DNA from: Clostridia bacterium
GTDB taxonomy: Bacteria > Bacillota > Clostridia > Christensenellales > CAG-314
Assembly (NCBI GenBank): GCA_028710055.1
Contig: JAQUSX010000069.1
Coordinates: 1-5,291 of the forward strand
DNA length: 5,291 bases
Direction: 5' to 3'
The notes under the pieces were generated by a model. That model saw only the letters and a list, made by a program, of their open reading frames with translations. It ran no database searches and was not told the DNA's origin. Position numbers and translations under genes: made by a program. Of the stretch, positions 5,279 through 5,291 are shown one piece after another. The first letter of the stretch is position 1, and the number at the start of each line of letters is the position of its first letter.

Positions 5279-5291
5279 GTTCATATTTTTT

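Overview
The window comes from a low-GC, Gram-positive type bacterium, most likely a member of the Bacillota (Firmicutes). Three things support this: AT-rich spacers, strong GGAGG-type ribosome binding sites with consensus TTGACA promoters, and a PadR / DUF1700 (HAAS) / DUF4097 gene trio that is typical of that phylum. The tRNA encodes its own CCA end. I cannot name a genus.

Layout. Bases 1-72 are the 3' part of a tRNA-Ser(GCU) gene cut by the window edge. It is followed by a bidirectional hairpin terminator (about 98-127). Two minus-strand genes converge on that terminator. The first is an ABC exporter half-transporter (2643 down to 1042). The second, 40 bp downstream of it, is a Doc/Fic-family protein (1001 down to 135) with an unusually long C-terminal extension and no recognisable antitoxin gene beside it. 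A spacer of about 275 bp (2644-2918) separates the exporter from a divergent plus-strand operon. That operon holds a PadR-type regulator (2919-3227), a membrane protein with an N-terminal DUF1700/HAAS domain (3224-3793) and a membrane-anchored DUF4097 beta-repeat protein (3790-4674). Each joins the next by an ATGA stop/start overlap. A strong bidirectional terminator (4691-4720) closes the operon. Convergent to it is a small membrane protein with two C-terminal zinc ribbons (5263 down to 4778).

How it may work together. The spacer carries two separate sigma70-like promoters facing away from each other. The plus-strand promoter has a perfect ATACTAT-N7-ATAGTAT palindrome filling the space between -35 and -10, so PadR most likely represses its own operon. 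The minus-strand promoter overlaps the apparent 5' end of the exporter frame, so the exporter probably starts nine codons later, at 2643. PadR, the HAAS protein and the DUF4097 protein look like a membrane-linked regulatory or envelope-response unit whose signal is unknown. A functional tie to the exporter is only inferred from position.

The Doc/Fic gene is visibly more AT-rich than the rest and lies directly behind a tRNA gene, which fits an acquired gene, but no integrase or second attachment site is visible. No CRISPR array, insertion sequence or riboswitch was seen. I do not see clear proof of a wholly new system. The most open questions are the extended, apparently antitoxin-less Doc-like protein and the role of the PadR/HAAS/DUF4097 unit.
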